27,155 bases of DNA from JAISDD01 sp031553935 (GCA_031553935.1 JAVBKS010000064.1:1-27155), one strand, 5' to 3'; positions 1 to 9,158 are shown, numbered from the stretch's first letter. Notes: generated by a model from the letters alone, not told the origin. Program-made: numbers and translations.

Positions 1-359
1 AAAGAAAGGAACCAAAGAAAACTGCCTGCGCAATGAAAACCCTAAACATTTACCGAAACTCGGCCTGCGCACCTTTTGGGGCGCTAAACTCGCCTGCGTC
101 TCAAACAAGCGCCCTCTTCGTGCTCGGCTTTCGTTTGGTAATAGTAATAGCGTTTTTCAGATGCTCCGGCGTAGGGGGACCGGAAGGATTATTCGTTCCC
201 CTAATACTTTAGCGTTTTGAAATTAAATGCTTGTAACCTGTCAAGGGGACGCTTTATTGAATTAACCATAAAACGATTTGTTTTACTAAATAATCTTTAT
301 TCATAATACTCTTTGCCCCATATGGATCATAAGACTCATATGAGGCAAGATAGTTAAAG
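1..359. other. Non-coding edge region with repeat-like motifs
   Basis: No convincing gene is seen here. The motif GCCTGCGCA occurs at 24-32 and 63-71, with GCCTGCG again at 92-98. A G-rich/C-rich inverted pair (GGGGGA near 173 and TCCCC near 198) and another AGGGGACG near 244 resemble the repeat at 23912-24108. Composition is more GC-rich than the flanking genes for the first 200 bases. It looks like an intergenic repeat cluster rather than coding sequence; the exact family is not identified. Confidence 0.4.
312..349 (-). terminator. Hairpin downstream of the first YmaF-like gene
   Basis: The arms 312-324 and 337-349 are complementary (CATATG core plus GGCAA/TTGCC). On the minus-strand transcript they form a stem of about 12 pairs with one G-U pair and a 12-nt loop, starting 10 nt after the stop of the YmaF-like gene. 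A U-tract is not pronounced, so it may be a weak terminator or a 3' stabiliser. Confidence 0.5.
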
Positions 360-722
360 CTAAACTGGAACTTCCTGGGTCAAAGGGCTGTTAATTAAAG
401 CAGCGAATTGGAATAAATGCGCATGATTATCTACTTCAAAAGTTTCTGCTAATGCGAAGTGAACATGCTTGCCTTCGCCCACAATTATTTCAATAGAGCT
501 TTGGCCGCTGAAAGGATGAAAGTGATCTTCATAGAAATCAGTATCACCAGAAACCAGATGAACATGATGGCCATCGGGCAAAATTATTGCTTGACTGCTA
601 ACTAGAGCAAAGCGATGGTTATGCCTGTCTTCACCCTCTTCTGCGTATAAAGTGCTGCCAATAACTTCATGGACATGAAATTGGATCAATTGTTCTATTT
701 GAACATCAGTATTTTCTGACAT
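360..722 (-). CDS. YmaF-family His-rich protein (copy 1)
   Basis: This 120-residue protein has repeated His-x-His motifs: FHVHEV, RHNHRF, DGHHVHLV, DHFHPF, GKHVHF and DNHAHLF. The pattern and length match the YmaF family, whose molecular function is not established. The density of paired histidines suggests metal binding, which is inference. The start is the ATG at 722, which follows a good GGGAGGTG ribosome site. An in-frame upstream ATG at 749 would place that site inside the gene and is rejected. No signal peptide or membrane segment is visible. It lies 51 nt downstream of a paralogue in the same orientation, so the two are probably co-transcribed. Unlike the paralogue, it lacks an N-terminal Cys cluster. 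Confidence 0.85.
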   Translation of the reverse strand: MSENTDVQIEQLIQFHVHEVIGSTLYAEEGEDRHNHRFALVSSQAIILPDGHHVHLVSGDTDFYEDHFHPFSGQSSIEIIVGEGKHVHFALAETFEVDNHAHLFQFAALINSPLTQEVPV

Positions 723-773
723 TTTCTCACCTCCCTTGAACGATTCCATTGACTTTGATCTGCACGGAAACCA

Positions 774-1172
774 TTAAATTACCAAAGATGTTGGGTCTTC
801 AATCAAAGTCGCGAATTGGAAATCGTGATCATGCCCGTCAACAAAGCTGCTGGTTCCTTCAACAAAATGAATATGCTTACCCTCGCCCACGGGGATCTCT
901 ATTGAAGTTCTTACAACTATCCGATGGTAGTGGCCGAAAAAGTCGGTTTTGGCTTCGATTCTATGAATATGATGACCATCATTTATTAGTATGGCTTCAT
1001 CAGTTATGCCAGCGAAACGATGATCATGCCTGTCTTCATTTTCTTCAGCGAGTTCTGTAGTACCAAGAAATTCATGAACATGACGCTGTATTCTAGGACG
1101 ACGCTTCCGTTCGCAGCAGCAATCACAGCGGTGCCAGCTGTTTTTACAAGCATGACATTTTGAACATGCCAT
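774..1172 (-). CDS. YmaF-family His-rich protein (copy 2) with Cys-rich N-terminus
   Basis: This is a 132-residue paralogue of the adjacent gene, with the same six His-x-His modules in the same order (RHVHEF, RHDHRF, DGHHIHRI, GHYHRI, GKHIHF, DGHDHDF). In addition, its first roughly 22 residues carry seven cysteines in CxxC-like and CCC clusters (CSKCHACK, then CDCCC), followed by a basic stretch. The start is the ATG at 1172 after AGGGGGTGA; an in-frame GTG at 1181 is part of that ribosome site. The Cys cluster plus paired histidines suggests a metal- or redox-related role, but this is inference because the family has no assigned function. It is the promoter-proximal gene of a two-gene unit. 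Confidence 0.85.
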   Translation of the reverse strand: MACSKCHACKNSWHRCDCCCERKRRPRIQRHVHEFLGTTELAEENEDRHDHRFAGITDEAILINDGHHIHRIEAKTDFFGHYHRIVVRTSIEIPVGEGKHIHFVEGTSSFVDGHDHDFQFATLIEDPTSLVI

Positions 1173-1450
1173 TCTTTTCACCCCCTATAATGGTTTTGTC
1201 AGACTGACCTTACATGTTATTCCCTCAATAGGAAAAAAGTTACATTAACATGTGCCTAGAATAAGCATCAAAGTATGGGCGGAGGCTATAATATTAGAGT
1301 CAGTTGTTTGGTACCATGCTTGGACTTTGGAAGGCTATTCAGAAAAGTGAATATAATGGGAAAGAGATTTTTTGTGTAACCCCGATGACCGTGCAATATG
1401 AATATGCATGATTATCGGGGTTATTCTATGCAACGAAGCTCTGCTAAGCA
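1173..1450. other. Intergenic region between ftsY end and YmaF-like pair
   Basis: About 280 nt without a gene. It should carry the promoter of the YmaF-like pair (minus strand), but no strong -35/-10 pair was found. Visible structure: a short palindrome GTCAGACTGAC at 1198-1208, an inverted pair ACATGTTA/TAACATGT at 1212-1219 and 1246-1253 (a possible protein site), and the hairpin at 1378-1422. Confidence 0.4.
1378..1422 (-). terminator. Long hairpin downstream of ftsY
   Basis: The arms AACCCCGAT (1378-1386) and ATCGGGGTT (1414-1422) pair perfectly, and inner bases extend the stem imperfectly. It begins about 28 nt after the ftsY stop, at the end of a long minus-strand operon. The minus strand past the hairpin is A-rich rather than U-rich, so it is not a textbook intrinsic terminator. 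Confidence 0.5.
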
Positions 1451-2635
1451 TTAATCATCTCCATTTTGACATAAGGCTTGGGCAAAAACTTCAGGCGAAA
1501 AGTCGCGCAAGTCATCTAAGGTTTCACCAATTCCCACAAGTTTAACAGGAATGCTTAGTTCACCTGCCAGGGCTATAACTATACCACCTTTGGCAGTGCC
1601 ATCTAATTTGGTCAGAATTATTCCGGTCACTCCGGTAACTTCTGAGAATACTTTAGCTTGACTAATAGCATTCTGACCTGTGGTAGCATCAAGTACTAAC
1701 AATACTTCTTGCGGAGCACCCGGTCTTTCTCTATCAATAATTTTTCTTACCTTGCCGATTTCATTCATAAGATTGGTTTTGTTCTGCAGACGTCCGGCAG
1801 TATCTATTATCATAACATCAATTTTTCTGGGGCCGAGCGCACTCAAGGCATCAAAAACTACCGCCCCGGGATCCGATCCTTCTTGATGCTTGATCATATC
1901 CACTCCAACCCGGTCAGCCCATATTTGAAGCTGATCTATGGCCGCAGCCCGGAATGTATCCCCTGCTACCAGCATAACCTTTCGGCCTTCTTGCTTATAT
2001 CGATGAGCAAGTTTTGCTATTGAAGTTGTTTTTCCAACTCCATTTACTCCAACAACCATTATAATGGTAGGCTGACTTGTATCTAAATTTACGGGCTTAG
2101 TCTCACCGCCTAAGATATCGATTACTTCATCTTGGAGAAGCCGAATAATCTCGGAAGTATCCTTTAGCTTATTATCATTGGCTCGCTTGCGCATACGTTC
2201 GACTAACTCCAGGGAGACATTTACGCCGCAATCAGCTTGAATGAGTATCTCTTCAATTTCTTCCCAAAAGTCTTCATCAATAGCTTTATACTTTTTGACT
2301 AAATCCTCGATCTTCCCGGTAATATTCTCGCGGGTTTTCGACAAGCTATTTTTCATGCGCTTGAATAAGCTTAAAACCGGCTCTTTTTTTTCCTCTTCCG
2401 CTTCAACTTCCTTCTCAGCTTGAGCCTCCGTCTCAACTTCAACCTCAGCTTCAATTTCGCTCTCAACTACCAGCTCTATTCTGGCTATATCAACTTTTTC
2501 AATAATACTCTCTTGATCAAGGGAAGTATCCTCCACCTCGACCGGCGTTTCTATCTCGCTTTCAGCTACATTCTCATTTATTTCTACATCTGCTTTTTCC
2601 GGCTTTTTTTTTCTAAATCTATCGAATATACTCAC
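1451..2635 (-). CDS. ftsY: Signal recognition particle receptor FtsY
   Basis: FtsY is the membrane-associated GTPase that docks SRP-bound ribosomes for co-translational membrane insertion. The 394-residue protein has an acidic, Glu/Val-rich A domain (about residues 10-85), then the N domain and the SRP-type GTPase G domain. G-domain motifs include GVNGVGKTT (196-204), the DTFRAAA insertion-box motif (226-232), DTAGR (278-282) and TKLDG (342-346). The start is a GTG at 2635, with AAAGGAGTG 5 nt upstream. The ribosome site sits in the 15-nt gap after smc, so the two genes are co-transcribed, an order widely conserved in Firmicutes. It is the last gene of the long minus-strand operon. Confidence 0.97.
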   Translation of the reverse strand: MSIFDRFRKKKPEKADVEINENVAESEIETPVEVEDTSLDQESIIEKVDIARIELVVESEIEAEVEVETEAQAEKEVEAEEEKKEPVLSLFKRMKNSLSKTRENITGKIEDLVKKYKAIDEDFWEEIEEILIQADCGVNVSLELVERMRKRANDNKLKDTSEIIRLLQDEVIDILGGETKPVNLDTSQPTIIMVVGVNGVGKTTSIAKLAHRYKQEGRKVMLVAGDTFRAAAIDQLQIWADRVGVDMIKHQEGSDPGAVVFDALSALGPRKIDVMIIDTAGRLQNKTNLMNEIGKVRKIIDRERPGAPQEVLLVLDATTGQNAISQAKVFSEVTGVTGIILTKLDGTAKGGIVIALAGELSIPVKLVGIGETLDDLRDFSPEVFAQALCQNGDD

Positions 2636-2650
2636 TATTACACTCCTTTG

Positions 2651-5600
2651 TTAAACAGCTAACCCTTCGTCTTCCGGCAATCGCAGTGAGAGTATTGATG
2701 AAATTCCTTTTTCGGGCATAGTAACACCGTAGATATAGTGCCCGGCCTCAATGCTGGCTTGACGATGGGTAATTATTATGAATTGGATTTCATGCGCCAA
2801 TTTCTCAATGAAACCTGTGAATCTTCGCAAATTGCTTTCATCTAGGGCAGCATCAATTTCATCTAATATGCAAAATGGTACCGGTTTCAATCTCATTAAT
2901 GAGAAAATAAAGGCTATGCAGGTCAGAGCTTTTTCTCCGCCTGATAATAGATTCAGTGTCTGGGTGCGCTTGCCCGGAAGTTTTAAATCCAAATAAAGCC
3001 CGGCTTCAAGAAGTGGCTTTTCACTTTCATGACGCAATGATCCTTCGGCGCCGCCAAATATCTCAGCACAGGTTTGTCTAAAACTGTTATTGGCTAACTC
3101 AAAAAACTCTCGATACTCTTTGTCCATAAGTTTCTCTGTTTCTTGCAGCAGGTCTTGCAAAGAAGTACGCGCCTCATCTAAGTCCTTGTATTGGCTTTCC
3201 AAAAACGAATACCTCTCTCTAATCTTTTGATATTCATCTATGGATTCCACATCAACCGGTCCGATTCTCTCAAGTTTTTCCCGAAAGTTTTCCCGCTCTT
3301 CTTTCAGTTTGGATAGTGGCCCTAAACTGCTGCCCATTTTCCTATCTATTGGTGGCGCTTCTGAAAACATTTCCCACCATTTGCTCTCTAAAGCTCGCAG
3401 ATCAGTTTCTTTGCTGTAGAGATTATACTCTTTGCGTCTGAGTTCTTCTTCTATGATTATGAGTTTATTTTTTAAAGGTAAGAGCTCATTATGCTCTTTG
3501 GTAATAATATCTCGCAAACTATTTTCTAGAGCCAGCTGTGATTCAAGTTCAATTTTTAAAACTTCTGCCTCTTTCAGCTTGTCTACAGCTTTATTCTTTC
3601 GTGTATCTATTTGGGTGTAATCACACTCCAGTTCATTTTCGAGCTTATTTTTTAGTGCTGATGCCTCACTTAATGAACGCTTATACGAACTCTTAATCTG
3701 TAGAAACTGTTCCAGATTATTCTCCATAACTTGTAGTTCTTTACGTTTCATTTTTATTTGTTCCTGGCTTGAATTTATGCGCTCTTTACTTAAAAGCAAA
3801 TCTCTTTTGTTGATCTCAATTTTTTCTTTTTCTGTTTCTAATTTCTCTGTTAGTATTTGGTTTTCATTATGTAATAGTTGGCTAGTTTGGAGAATATTTT
3901 GTATTTGCTGGCTCCATTCCTTCTTTTCGCTGTTTATTAATGTAAGTTCTTTGCCAAATAGGGCAATTTCATCACGTTTTCGGTTTAGCTCAGTTTGTAA
4001 ACGCGCTATTTCCTTGCCAATAATCTCAGCTTTATAAGATTGCTCCAAATGAGTATTCTTTATTTCTTTAATCTTTTTTGCCAATTCATTTATTGTTTCC
4101 TCTAATTCCTTGTGTCGATTTTGCCGGTCCTCAAGTTTTGCTGCTAATTCAATAATTTCTTTTTCCAGCCTGCTTTGTTCGCCCTTTCTCAAAAGTGGAC
4201 TCTGGTAGCGCTCATTCTTAACGCCTCCACTGATAGCTCCACTATTATTTATGATTTCACCGTCTAGAGTTACCAGGCGCCACGGGTACTTGATTCGCCT
4301 GAAAATTTGAAACGCGTTAGACATATTGTCGATAATAAGAACTCTCCCCAACAAATAATAAAAGGCTTCTGCATAGCGCTCATCATAAGTAACCATCTCG
4401 CTGCCGAAACCAATATATCCCGGCATTTGACGGACTTGATCGCTCACTGATTTCGGAATCAATTGGTTGCGCATTAGGTCAAGGGGGAGAAATGTTAGTC
4501 TGCCTGATTTTTTGACTTTAAGCCATGTTATCGCCTCTTGGGCACTCTGCTCACAATCAACAATTATGTTCTCGTAACTTCTGCCTATGGCAGTATCTAT
4601 TGCTATCTCCAAACCGGAAGGTATTTTGATTAATTCTCCGACGATTCCAAGAATTCCAAACAATTCACGGCTTGCAGCAGCATTAATAATTTGTTTCACT
4701 CCATTTGAATAACCTGACATCTCTTTTTCTTGGTAAACTAAGTTTTGCAGGCGATTATTGAGTTTAATCAGCTCCTCATTAAGCAAGCGGACCTCATTTA
4801 CGATCTGTTGCCTTAGAGCATCATTTTCTAGGTGTTCAGCTTCTATTCTGTTCAAATCATTTATTAAGACTTCGGCTTTAGCCAGTATTTCTTGGCGTTC
4901 AGCCTGTTTTTCATTGATGCTTTCATGCTCATAATCAATGTAATTCTGATTCTCTTGAAGATTATACTTTAGTTTTTCTTCTTTGTCTGAAAGACTCTGT
5001 AAATATTTTTCGCAGGTATGCAATTCATTATGCAGTGCCGTTTCTTTTTGCACAGCTTTGAACAAATGGTTCTTGCTTTCCTCAAATTCATTGACAATAC
5101 TCTGCAAAAACAATTCGCTTTCATTAACATGTTTTTGAAGGCGCTCATGTTCTTTAACTTTATTGTCCAGCAGGATTTTTTCATTCGTGCAATCATCAGT
5201 TTTAAAGTTTATGTCATTATCAAAGTCTTCAATTAGACTCTGATATTTATCATGATCTACTTTCGCTTGCTGCAATCTTTCATTATTGTTCTTAATTCTT
5301 TCCTGCAGCAGCATTATTTCTGACTCTAGAGCTGCAGCTTCCTTATCTATGGTGCTGACATTATGTTGCTTGTCTCTGATTGCTTGAGCTAATTGGGCAA
5401 GCTCACTTTCGCTTTCCTGGATTTTTTCGCTTTTTAAATCGATATCCTTAGTTAATTCTTTTATTGCACTTTGTCTGTCCAAAGCTTCTTTTCTGAGATT
5501 TGTTAAACCCTGATCTAGTTGAAAAAATTCCCCGAGAAAGACTGATTTTTCGATTTCTTTTAGCTCATTTCTCGTTTGTAAAAACTGCTCTGCTTTCTCC

Positions 5601-6226
5601 GCCTTAAACTTAAGTTCATCCTGGCGATTGCCAATCTCAATTAAGAGATCACCGATGCGCAGCAAATGGTTCGCTGTGTTTAAAATGCGGCCAGCTACTT
5701 CATCCCTTTGCTGACGGTACTTTATTACTCCCGAAGCTTCCTCTAATATCATTCTTCTTTCTAATGGCTGTCCACTCAGAACTTGTTCAAGTTCACCTTG
5801 ACCAATAATCGAAAAGCCCTTTTTGCCTATTCCTGTTCCCGAAAGCAGCGCCACTATATCCTTTAGCCTAACCGCGGACTTATTTAATTGAAATTCGCTT
5901 TCGCCAGTGCGAAAAGTCTTGCGGCTGATAGATAATTCGCTGCTCTCGATTGGCAAAGAATAATCACTATTATCAATAACAAGCTCAACGCTAGCCATGC
6001 TAAGCGCGCGCTTATTGTCAGTACCACAAAAAATTATGTCCTCACTCTTATTGCCGCGCAGATGCCTAATATTCCCTTCGCCAAGAGCCCATCTAATCGC
6101 GTCTATGAGATTGCTTTTCCCACAGCCATTAGGACCCACCACGATGTTAATCCCGGAGTGAAAAGAAATATTGGTTTGGTCGGCAAAGGTTTTGAAACCC
6201 TTTATGTAAAGACTCTTTAAATACAA
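2651..6226 (-). CDS. smc: Chromosome condensation ATPase SMC
   Basis: SMC forms the ring-shaped condensin core that organises and segregates the chromosome, normally with ScpA and ScpB (not in this window). The 1191-residue length is typical. The N-terminal Walker A GPNGCGKSN lies at residues 31-39. A long coiled coil runs to a central hinge of about 120 residues (start near 515, with IGRSYENIIV), followed by the returning coil. The C-terminal head has the ABC signature LLSGGEK at about 1093 and Walker B FCILDEID at about 1118. The start is TTG at 6226, preceded by AAGAGGAG; no better in-frame start lies nearby. It sits between the Elp3-like gene and ftsY. A 105-nt gap upstream shows no clear promoter. 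Confidence 0.97.
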   Translation of the reverse strand: MYLKSLYIKGFKTFADQTNISFHSGINIVVGPNGCGKSNLIDAIRWALGEGNIRHLRGNKSEDIIFCGTDNKRALSMASVELVIDNSDYSLPIESSELSISRKTFRTGESEFQLNKSAVRLKDIVALLSGTGIGKKGFSIIGQGELEQVLSGQPLERRMILEEASGVIKYRQQRDEVAGRILNTANHLLRIGDLLIEIGNRQDELKFKAEKAEQFLQTRNELKEIEKSVFLGEFFQLDQGLTNLRKEALDRQSAIKELTKDIDLKSEKIQESESELAQLAQAIRDKQHNVSTIDKEAAALESEIMLLQERIKNNNERLQQAKVDHDKYQSLIEDFDNDINFKTDDCTNEKILLDNKVKEHERLQKHVNESELFLQSIVNEFEESKNHLFKAVQKETALHNELHTCEKYLQSLSDKEEKLKYNLQENQNYIDYEHESINEKQAERQEILAKAEVLINDLNRIEAEHLENDALRQQIVNEVRLLNEELIKLNNRLQNLVYQEKEMSGYSNGVKQIINAAASRELFGILGIVGELIKIPSGLEIAIDTAIGRSYENIIVDCEQSAQEAITWLKVKKSGRLTFLPLDLMRNQLIPKSVSDQVRQMPGYIGFGSEMVTYDERYAEAFYYLLGRVLIIDNMSNAFQIFRRIKYPWRLVTLDGEIINNSGAISGGVKNERYQSPLLRKGEQSRLEKEIIELAAKLEDRQNRHKELEETINELAKKIKEIKNTHLEQSYKAEIIGKEIARLQTELNRKRDEIALFGKELTLINSEKKEWSQQIQNILQTSQLLHNENQILTEKLETEKEKIEINKRDLLLSKERINSSQEQIKMKRKELQVMENNLEQFLQIKSSYKRSLSEASALKNKLENELECDYTQIDTRKNKAVDKLKEAEVLKIELESQLALENSLRDIITKEHNELLPLKNKLIIIEEELRRKEYNLYSKETDLRALESKWWEMFSEAPPIDRKMGSSLGPLSKLKEERENFREKLERIGPVDVESIDEYQKIRERYSFLESQYKDLDEARTSLQDLLQETEKLMDKEYREFFELANNSFRQTCAEIFGGAEGSLRHESEKPLLEAGLYLDLKLPGKRTQTLNLLSGGEKALTCIAFIFSLMRLKPVPFCILDEIDAALDESNLRRFTGFIEKLAHEIQFIIITHRQASIEAGHYIYGVTMPEKGISSILSLRLPEDEGLAV

Positions 6227-6331
6227 TTCTATCTCCTCTTAATGTATGTAAATCAGGCTATTAGTAAGTAATATTTGACAATTTGCTAATAAAACCTGCA
6301 AAAGAACGAATATATCTATAGCAATTTCCTA

Positions 6332-7357
6332 TTATATTTCGACTATTATCTCGTTTTTCAATATATTAGGATTCGTTTTTACGATCAACTCATCTAATTG
6401 ATATTCCCGACAAAGCTCTCTGATATTTGTGCGTCGATAGCCTATCATTTTTGATACGTCCTTGCTATTGACCCAAATAGTAAGCAATTTACAATTGCTA
6501 TTGTTACCTAGAATTACATTAATCTTAGCTGCAGCTTTGCCCTTAAAAACTGCCTGCTCAACCAATTCTCCGAATGCCGAATGGTAGGGGCCGGCTATAA
6601 CAGTATCGCCTTGCTGCAATTCTTCGCTTGGTTGAATTCCCATTCGAATAATATTGATGTTTTCTTGCTGGAAAATCATCGCCATTTCCTTACAGGTTTC
6701 TACTGCTTCTTCTAAACTCAACTCTTTATATTCCCCTTTTTCATACCATACCTCAAGTTCGGTTCCTTTAATGACTAGCGTAGGATAAATACGAACCATA
6801 TCAGGTTTAAAGCTTACCACCTTTTTTGCCGTCAACAAACATTTTTCCCGGTTATCGCAAGGTAAGCCTATCATGAGCTGAATTCCCAATTGCATACCCT
6901 GAGCTTTAATCAAGTGACAGGCATTCTCCACTTGATGGTATTGGTAACCTCTTCCAGAATGAAGCAGTACCTCTTCATCTAAGCTTTGGACCCCAAGCTC
7001 GATCGTACTAACACCTTTTTCCTTTAAGAATTGTAAATTTTCTTCGCTTATGCAATCCGGACGGGTCGAAATCCTTATACCTGTTACTCTGGAATTCGAT
7101 AAGTACTCCTGGACGGCATCCAAAAAATACTGCTGCTTACTTTCAGCAAGTGCAGTAAAACTTCCTCCAAAAAAAGCAATCTCAACTTCACAGTCTCGAT
7201 TGCTTAGTCCAGTCAGGTATTCTTGGACTTTGTTTTTTATCTGCTTATCATCGGGTATATCGGCAATGGAACTGATTTTCTTCTGATTGCAGAACACACA
7301 TTGATTCATACACCCCAAATGGGGTATAAAAATGGGTATATTAATATGTTGTTTCAC
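6332..7357 (-). CDS. Elp3-like radical SAM protein (no acetyltransferase domain)
   Basis: This is a radical S-adenosylmethionine enzyme of 341 residues. The [4Fe-4S]-binding cysteines are at C16, C20 and C23 (GCMNQCVFC). FGGSFTAL and IRISTRPDCI motifs follow, as in Elp3-type proteins. The GNAT acetyltransferase domain of true Elp3 is absent; instead the protein ends in about 80 residues that may bind the substrate. Similar genes commonly sit between rnc and smc in Clostridia, and their substrate is unknown to me. The start is GTG at 7357, 4 nt after the rnc stop, so translation is probably coupled. Confidence 0.85.
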   Translation of the reverse strand: MKQHINIPIFIPHLGCMNQCVFCNQKKISSIADIPDDKQIKNKVQEYLTGLSNRDCEVEIAFFGGSFTALAESKQQYFLDAVQEYLSNSRVTGIRISTRPDCISEENLQFLKEKGVSTIELGVQSLDEEVLLHSGRGYQYHQVENACHLIKAQGMQLGIQLMIGLPCDNREKCLLTAKKVVSFKPDMVRIYPTLVIKGTELEVWYEKGEYKELSLEEAVETCKEMAMIFQQENINIIRMGIQPSEELQQGDTVIAGPYHSAFGELVEQAVFKGKAAAKINVILGNNSNCKLLTIWVNSKDVSKMIGYRRTNIRELCREYQLDELIVKTNPNILKNEIIVEI

Positions 7358-7361
7358 TCAC

Positions 7362-8075
7362 TCATACCTCTGCTGAACCCTCAATAAACATTCTGTCTTT
7401 TAGTGCAGTTTGCGCAGCCCTCTGTTCTGCTTCTTTCTTAGTTCGTCCATTTCCAGAAGCCAGCCACTTGCCTTTGTAGTAAACTCCCATAACGAAAGTC
7501 TTAGCATGAGCCGGTCCGTGTTCTTCTAATAATTCGTAATGAACATTTTCCTTATCCCATGCCTGCACTATTTCTTGCAGCCTTGATTTGTAGTCGTAAT
7601 AATCACCATCGGCAGTTTTGCGAATAACATCATCCAGGTATTTCATGACAAAGTTCGTGGTGAAATCGATGCCTTGATCCAAATATAGGGCGCCAATAAT
7701 AGCTTCAACCGTATCGGCAAGAATTGATTTGCGCTTTCTCCCCCCGGACATTTCCTCGCCTCTGCCAAGGAGCAAATAGTTACCTAGATTAAATTTTTCC
7801 GCAACTTTAACCAGTGAACTTTCACATACTACTCGAGCACGAATTTTAGTTAGTTCACCTTCATCTTTATCGGAATAATTCTTGTAAATATTCTCTGCTA
7901 CGATTAAGTTGAGCACAGCATCTCCCAAAAATTCTAAGCGCTGGTTATTAGCTTCCGTATTCTTTTCTTGGTGATACGATGGATGAGTCAAGGCCGTAAC
8001 TATCAATTCAGCATTATTAAAACCCAAATTATTGTCTTCAAGAAACGCCAAAGGCTCTTTCTTTTGATTAGTCAT
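7362..8075 (-). CDS. rnc: Ribonuclease III
   Basis: RNase III cleaves double-stranded RNA, including the rRNA precursor. The 237-residue protein has the signature RLEFLGDAVL (46-55) and the second acidic pair D121/E124 in ADTVEAIIGALYLDQG. A double-stranded RNA-binding domain starts at about residue 160 (DYKSRLQE) and ends with GRTKKEAEQRAAQTAL. All catalytic acidic residues are present, so it should be active. The start is the ATG at 8075 after AAGGAG. It lies 50 nt downstream of plsX. In many Firmicutes fab genes and acpP separate plsX from rnc; they are absent here. Confidence 0.96.
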   Translation of the reverse strand: MTNQKKEPLAFLEDNNLGFNNAELIVTALTHPSYHQEKNTEANNQRLEFLGDAVLNLIVAENIYKNYSDKDEGELTKIRARVVCESSLVKVAEKFNLGNYLLLGRGEEMSGGRKRKSILADTVEAIIGALYLDQGIDFTTNFVMKYLDDVIRKTADGDYYDYKSRLQEIVQAWDKENVHYELLEEHGPAHAKTFVMGVYYKGKWLASGNGRTKKEAEQRAAQTALKDRMFIEGSAEV

Positions 8076-8125
8076 CTTCGAGTCTCCTTAGATGAACTAT
8101 TTAATAATTTTCGTATGCAGCCCCA

Positions 8126-9076
8126 CTACGATTCTAATGACTGCTTTTGTTTAAATATTATATCATTTTCAACACAATTGCATGCTGCTTGTAAACCACT
8201 GTAAACCGCTTCTTTATTCGAACTTCCATGACATACTATTGTTATGCCCTCAACCCCTAGAAGAGGTACTCCTCCGATTTTGCGGTAATCCAAATTACTA
8301 ATCAAATCTGGAATCTTGCCTCCGCTCTCCATTATTGCTTTCGCAATTAATAGGGCCATTCCTTCAAGAGATTTAAGTACAATATTTCCTACAAAACCAT
8401 CACATACAATCACATCACTTTTCCCCATTAAGACTTCACGGCCTTCAATAAATCCGGTAAAATTAAGATTTTTTTGCTCTGCGAGAAGTTGATACGTGTT
8501 GATGGATAAATTGTTGCCTTTGTTAGCTTCTGAGCCATTATTCAGAATGGCTATTTGGGGTTTAAGATTACCAAGTACTTGTTGACTATATACACTGCCT
8601 AATTGAGCAAAACACAAAAGTTGTTTCGGACTACAATCTACATTTGCACCGCCGTCAAGCATTAGTGTGATCTTTCCTTTTAAGTTGGGCAGTGGAATTG
8701 GCAGCGGCGGTCTCTCAACTCCCGGCAAACGGCCTAGCACGAAGAGAGCCGCCGCCATTTGTGCGCCAGTGTTTCCGCATGATAACATGGCATCAGCTTT
8801 CTTTTCTTTTACCATTGCCGTTGCAATAACTAAAGAAGAATCCTTCTTTTTTCTGATTGCACTTACCGGTGATTCATCCATTTCTATCACCTCAGTAGCA
8901 GCAGCAACCTCAACCAATGTATTATTATAATCTAAATGGGATAATTCTTCAGTAATAATATCTGATGATCCGACTAAAATAATATTCTTCTTTTGATCAT
9001 TACTCCACTTAATGGCTCCAGCAATTATCTCTGCCGGGCCTAAATCGCTTCCCATTATATCTACTGCAATTTTCAT
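8126..9076 (-). CDS. plsX: Phosphate acyltransferase PlsX
   Basis: PlsX converts acyl-ACP and phosphate to acyl-phosphate, the donor for PlsY in phospholipid synthesis. The 316-residue protein shows family motifs including MLDGGANVDCSPKQL, CDGFVGNIVLKS and the N-terminal IAVDIMGSD. The last of these differs slightly from the usual DAMGGD form. The protein is slightly short for the family but looks complete. The start is the ATG at 9076, with AAGGGGGAAAT just upstream. It follows rpmF but is separated from it by a strong hairpin with a U7 tract, so its expression may be attenuated relative to rpmF. Confidence 0.95.
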   Translation of the reverse strand: MKIAVDIMGSDLGPAEIIAGAIKWSNDQKKNIILVGSSDIITEELSHLDYNNTLVEVAAATEVIEMDESPVSAIRKKKDSSLVIATAMVKEKKADAMLSCGNTGAQMAAALFVLGRLPGVERPPLPIPLPNLKGKITLMLDGGANVDCSPKQLLCFAQLGSVYSQQVLGNLKPQIAILNNGSEANKGNNLSINTYQLLAEQKNLNFTGFIEGREVLMGKSDVIVCDGFVGNIVLKSLEGMALLIAKAIMESGGKIPDLISNLDYRKIGGVPLLGVEGITIVCHGSSNKEAVYSGLQAACNCVENDIIFKQKQSLES

Positions 9077-9091
9077 GATTATTTCCCCCTT

Positions 9092-9144
9092 AAAAAAAGA
9101 AGTAAGCTAGAAGTCGATTAGACTACTTACCTTACTTCTTTTTT
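9092..9144 (-). terminator. Intrinsic terminator or attenuator between rpmF and plsX
   Basis: The arms 9092-9105 (A-rich, then GAAGTAA) and 9131-9144 (complement ending in T6) give a perfect stem of about 14 pairs. On the minus strand the stem is followed by a U7 run, a textbook Rho-independent signal. It starts about 15 nt after the rpmF stop, and the plsX ribosome site lies directly beyond the U-run. The plus strand also has a U-tract, so it could work in both directions. Confidence 0.8.
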
Positions 9145-9158
9145 CATTAAAAACCACA

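Noticed and set aside
749..1060. Plus-strand 103-codon frame over the second YmaF-like gene
   Set aside because: It is antisense to a well-supported gene, has no ribosome site and no recognisable product.
9092..9144. FapR operator upstream of plsX
   Set aside because: The AAGTAAG...CTTACTT symmetry superficially recalls a fatty-acid operator, but it does not match the FapR consensus and is fully explained as a U-tract terminator.
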